7,740 nt of DNA from Treponema sp. (GTDB lineage: Bacteria > Spirochaetota > Spirochaetia > Treponematales > Breznakiellaceae), in assembly GCA_031257695.1 (NCBI GenBank), contig JAIROB010000214.1:1-7740 (forward strand), in the 5' to 3' direction. Position numbers and translations under genes: made by a program. Positions 6,954 to 7,740 of the stretch are shown here, piece by piece; the stretch's first letter is position 1; the number at the start of each line of letters is the position of its first letter. The notes beneath the pieces were generated by a model. It worked only from the letters and a program-made list of their open reading frames with translations. It had not been told where the DNA came from and did no database searches.

Positions 6954-6984
6954 AGGTAGCACTCTCCCACTGAGTTAATCGCCC
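6913..6984 (-). tRNA. tRNA-Val, anticodon CAC
   Basis: Read on the minus strand, the 72 bases fold as a full cloverleaf: acceptor GGGCGAT/ATCGCCC, D arm ACTC-AGTGGGA-GAGT, anticodon arm CTACC-TTCACAC-GGTAG, variable loop AAGTC, T arm ACTAG-TTCAAAT-CTAGT, and discriminator A at 6913. All stems are perfectly paired. The anticodon CAC (6950-6952) reads GUG valine codons. CCA is not encoded (GTT follows the discriminator), so it must be added by the CCA-adding enzyme. Its 3' half overlaps the end of the hydrolase gene on the other strand by about 40 bases. I see no terminator after it. Confidence 0.95.
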
Positions 6985-7010
6985 GAAACGCGGTATTCCA
7001 CGATTTTTAA

Positions 7011-7039
7011 ATCCTATCACCACGACCCCGGCGTGTCAA
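7011..7039 (-). promoter_or_regulatory. Promoter of the tRNA-Val gene
   Basis: On the minus strand a perfect -35, TTGACA (7034-7039), and TAGGAT as -10 (7011-7016) are 17 bases apart. The -10 lies 26 bases before the mature tRNA 5' end at 6984, which leaves a short leader for RNase P to remove. Confidence 0.7.
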
Positions 7040-7040
7040 G

Positions 7041-7106
7041 GCTCCCCCCTATGGGCCCGGTTGGGTTTCCGGGGCTGCGGGAAAGCGGGCCCATAGAGGG
7101 GGGCTC
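7041..7106. repeat. Long GC-rich inverted repeat between divergent promoters
   Basis: CTATGGGCCCG (7049-7059) pairs perfectly with CGGGCCCATAG (7086-7096). Past one bulged A (7097), CCCCC (7044-7048) pairs with GGGGG (7098-7102). TTTCC/GGAAA (7066-7070 with 7080-7084) can extend the stem inside the loop. No T tract follows on either strand, so it does not look like a standard terminator. It abuts the tRNA -35 box. Confidence 0.6.
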
Positions 7107-7108
7107 AA

Positions 7109-7173
7109 TTTGCATAAATATACGCTATTTCAAAAATTATGTAGAATTCATGCAAATAAATGCATAATTATAC
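7109..7173 (+). promoter_or_regulatory. Repeated operator-like sites upstream of the transporter promoter
   Basis: TGCATAAATATAC (7111-7123) recurs as TGCATAATTATAC (7161-7173) with one mismatch, exactly 50 bases apart, close to five helical turns. The second copy overlaps the palindrome ATGCA-N6-TGCAT (7150-7165) and touches the -35 box. Placement and near-palindromic shape suggest binding sites for a dimeric regulator. The shape loosely resembles ArgR boxes, but the regulator cannot be named from sequence. Confidence 0.45.
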
Positions 7174-7202
7174 TTGACAGTTTTTTCTTTCCTCCCTACT
7201 AT
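7174..7202 (+). promoter_or_regulatory. Sigma70-type promoter for the ABC transporter binding-protein gene
   Basis: A perfect -35, TTGACA (7174-7179), and -10, TACTAT (7197-7202), lie 17 bases apart with a T-rich spacer. The start point would be near 7209, about 44 bases before ATG 7253. Confidence 0.8.
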
Positions 7203-7252
7203 AGCCCCAGCGCGCAAAAAAAGCATAGAACTACAGAAAATGGAGGAGAAAG

Positions 7253-7740
7253 ATGAAAAAGAGGAGTATCTTAGCGGGGGTATTGTTCCTGGCGGCCCTG
7301 ACCGCGCTATCGGCGGGGGGGTCCAAGGAAAATACCATTAAAATCGGCTTCAACATTCCCTTGACCGGGGATTCCCCCAAGGTTGGGGAGGGCGCCAAGT
7401 ACGCCGCGGAGCTTGTCCTGAAAGAGGTTAATGCCGCGGGCGGCCTGGACGTAAAGGGCGCCAAGTACAAGCTGGAATTCGTCTATGTGGATAACGAACT
7501 GAAGCCGGAATCCGCGGTGCAAGCCGCGCTCAGGCTTATCGAGCAGGACCAGGTCCTGGCCGTGGTCGGCCCCGCGGGTTCGGGAAGGGCCAATCCCGCG
7601 GCCCAAGTGAACAACGAGAACCGCACCCCCATGGTGTCGCCCTGGGCCACCAATCCGACCGTCACCCTGAACCGGCCCTACGTGTTCCGGGCCTGTATTC
7701 TCGATCCGGTGCAGGCGACCTCCGCGGTGGCCTTCCTCAA
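7253..7740 (+). CDS. Branched-chain amino-acid-type ABC transporter substrate-binding protein, 3' end outside the window
   Basis: The 162 visible residues begin MKKRSILAGVLFLAALTAL and belong to the periplasmic-binding-protein type 1 family of LivJ-like proteins. Typical segments are IKIGFNIPLTGDSPKVGEGA (about 29-48), AAELVLKEVNAAGGLDVKG, LEFVYVDNELKPESAVQAA, VLAVVGPAGSGRA and NRTPMVSPWATNP. The mature protein should bind an amino acid or similar small molecule in the periplasm and deliver it to LivHMGF-type membrane and ATPase subunits, which would be expected downstream. The signal peptide ends LSAGGSKE. There is no lipobox cysteine, so cleavage by signal peptidase I after the Ala is most likely. 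GGAGG (7242-7246) sits six bases before ATG. It is the first gene after a strong promoter with repeated upstream sites, which suggests a regulated operon. The exact substrate cannot be read from this part. Confidence 0.9.
   Translation, partial: MKKRSILAGVLFLAALTALSAGGSKENTIKIGFNIPLTGDSPKVGEGAKYAAELVLKEVNAAGGLDVKGAKYKLEFVYVDNELKPESAVQAALRLIEQDQVLAVVGPAGSGRANPAAQVNNENRTPMVSPWATNPTVTLNRPYVFRACILDPVQATSAVAFL

Noticed and set aside
6913..6984. tRNA 3' end as the attachment site of an integrated element.
   Set aside because: No integrase, no second copy of the tRNA end and no foreign-looking genes are visible in the window.

Overview
The window reads as a piece of spirochete chromosome, most likely Treponema of the GC-rich kind known from termite guts. 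This is inference. It rests on the GroES sequence, on a groES gene with no groEL after it, on a solute-binding protein whose signal peptide ends in an Ala-Gly-Gly site typical of treponemes, and on GC-rich coding with AT-rich promoter regions. Every gene except one has a GGAGG-type or GAGGTG-type ribosome binding site.

Layout: (1) Bases 1-879 are the 3' part of a DUF2201-type protein with a complete VWA metal site. It converges on (2) a small secreted cysteine-rich DUF2318 (FtrD-like) protein on the minus strand, 907-1392. (3) A 391-base divergent spacer holds a good promoter for (4) a 951-residue PqqL-like M16 zinc protease lipoprotein, 1784-4639. It is followed after 67 bases by (5) a secreted RlpA-like protein with a double-psi beta-barrel and a SPOR domain, 4707-5639. 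(6) An inverted repeat and a near-consensus promoter lead to monocistronic groES, 5771-6037. (7) A densely folded 141-base segment and a strong intrinsic terminator fill the gap to (8) an SGNH/GDSL hydrolase, 6252-6953. The 3' end of that gene runs into (9) a tRNA-Val(CAC) gene on the opposite strand, 6913-6984. (10) A regulatory region holds two divergent sigma70-type promoters, a long GC-rich inverted repeat and repeated TGCATAAWTATAC sites. It leads to (11) the 5' part of a Leu/Ile/Val-type ABC transporter binding protein, 7253 to beyond the window.

The genes are mostly ordinary housekeeping and envelope functions: outer-layer proteolysis, cell-wall remodelling, chaperonin, esterase, tRNA and amino-acid uptake. 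They do not form one pathway. Only the M16 and RlpA-like genes look as if they might share a transcript. I see no mobile element, CRISPR array, defence system or phage gene.

The most interesting material is non-coding. It comprises a nested three-way-junction element after groES, a terminator placed just before the hydrolase start, a protein stop codon lying inside the tRNA anticodon loop, and a repeated operator-like motif that also forms the core of the post-groES hairpin.
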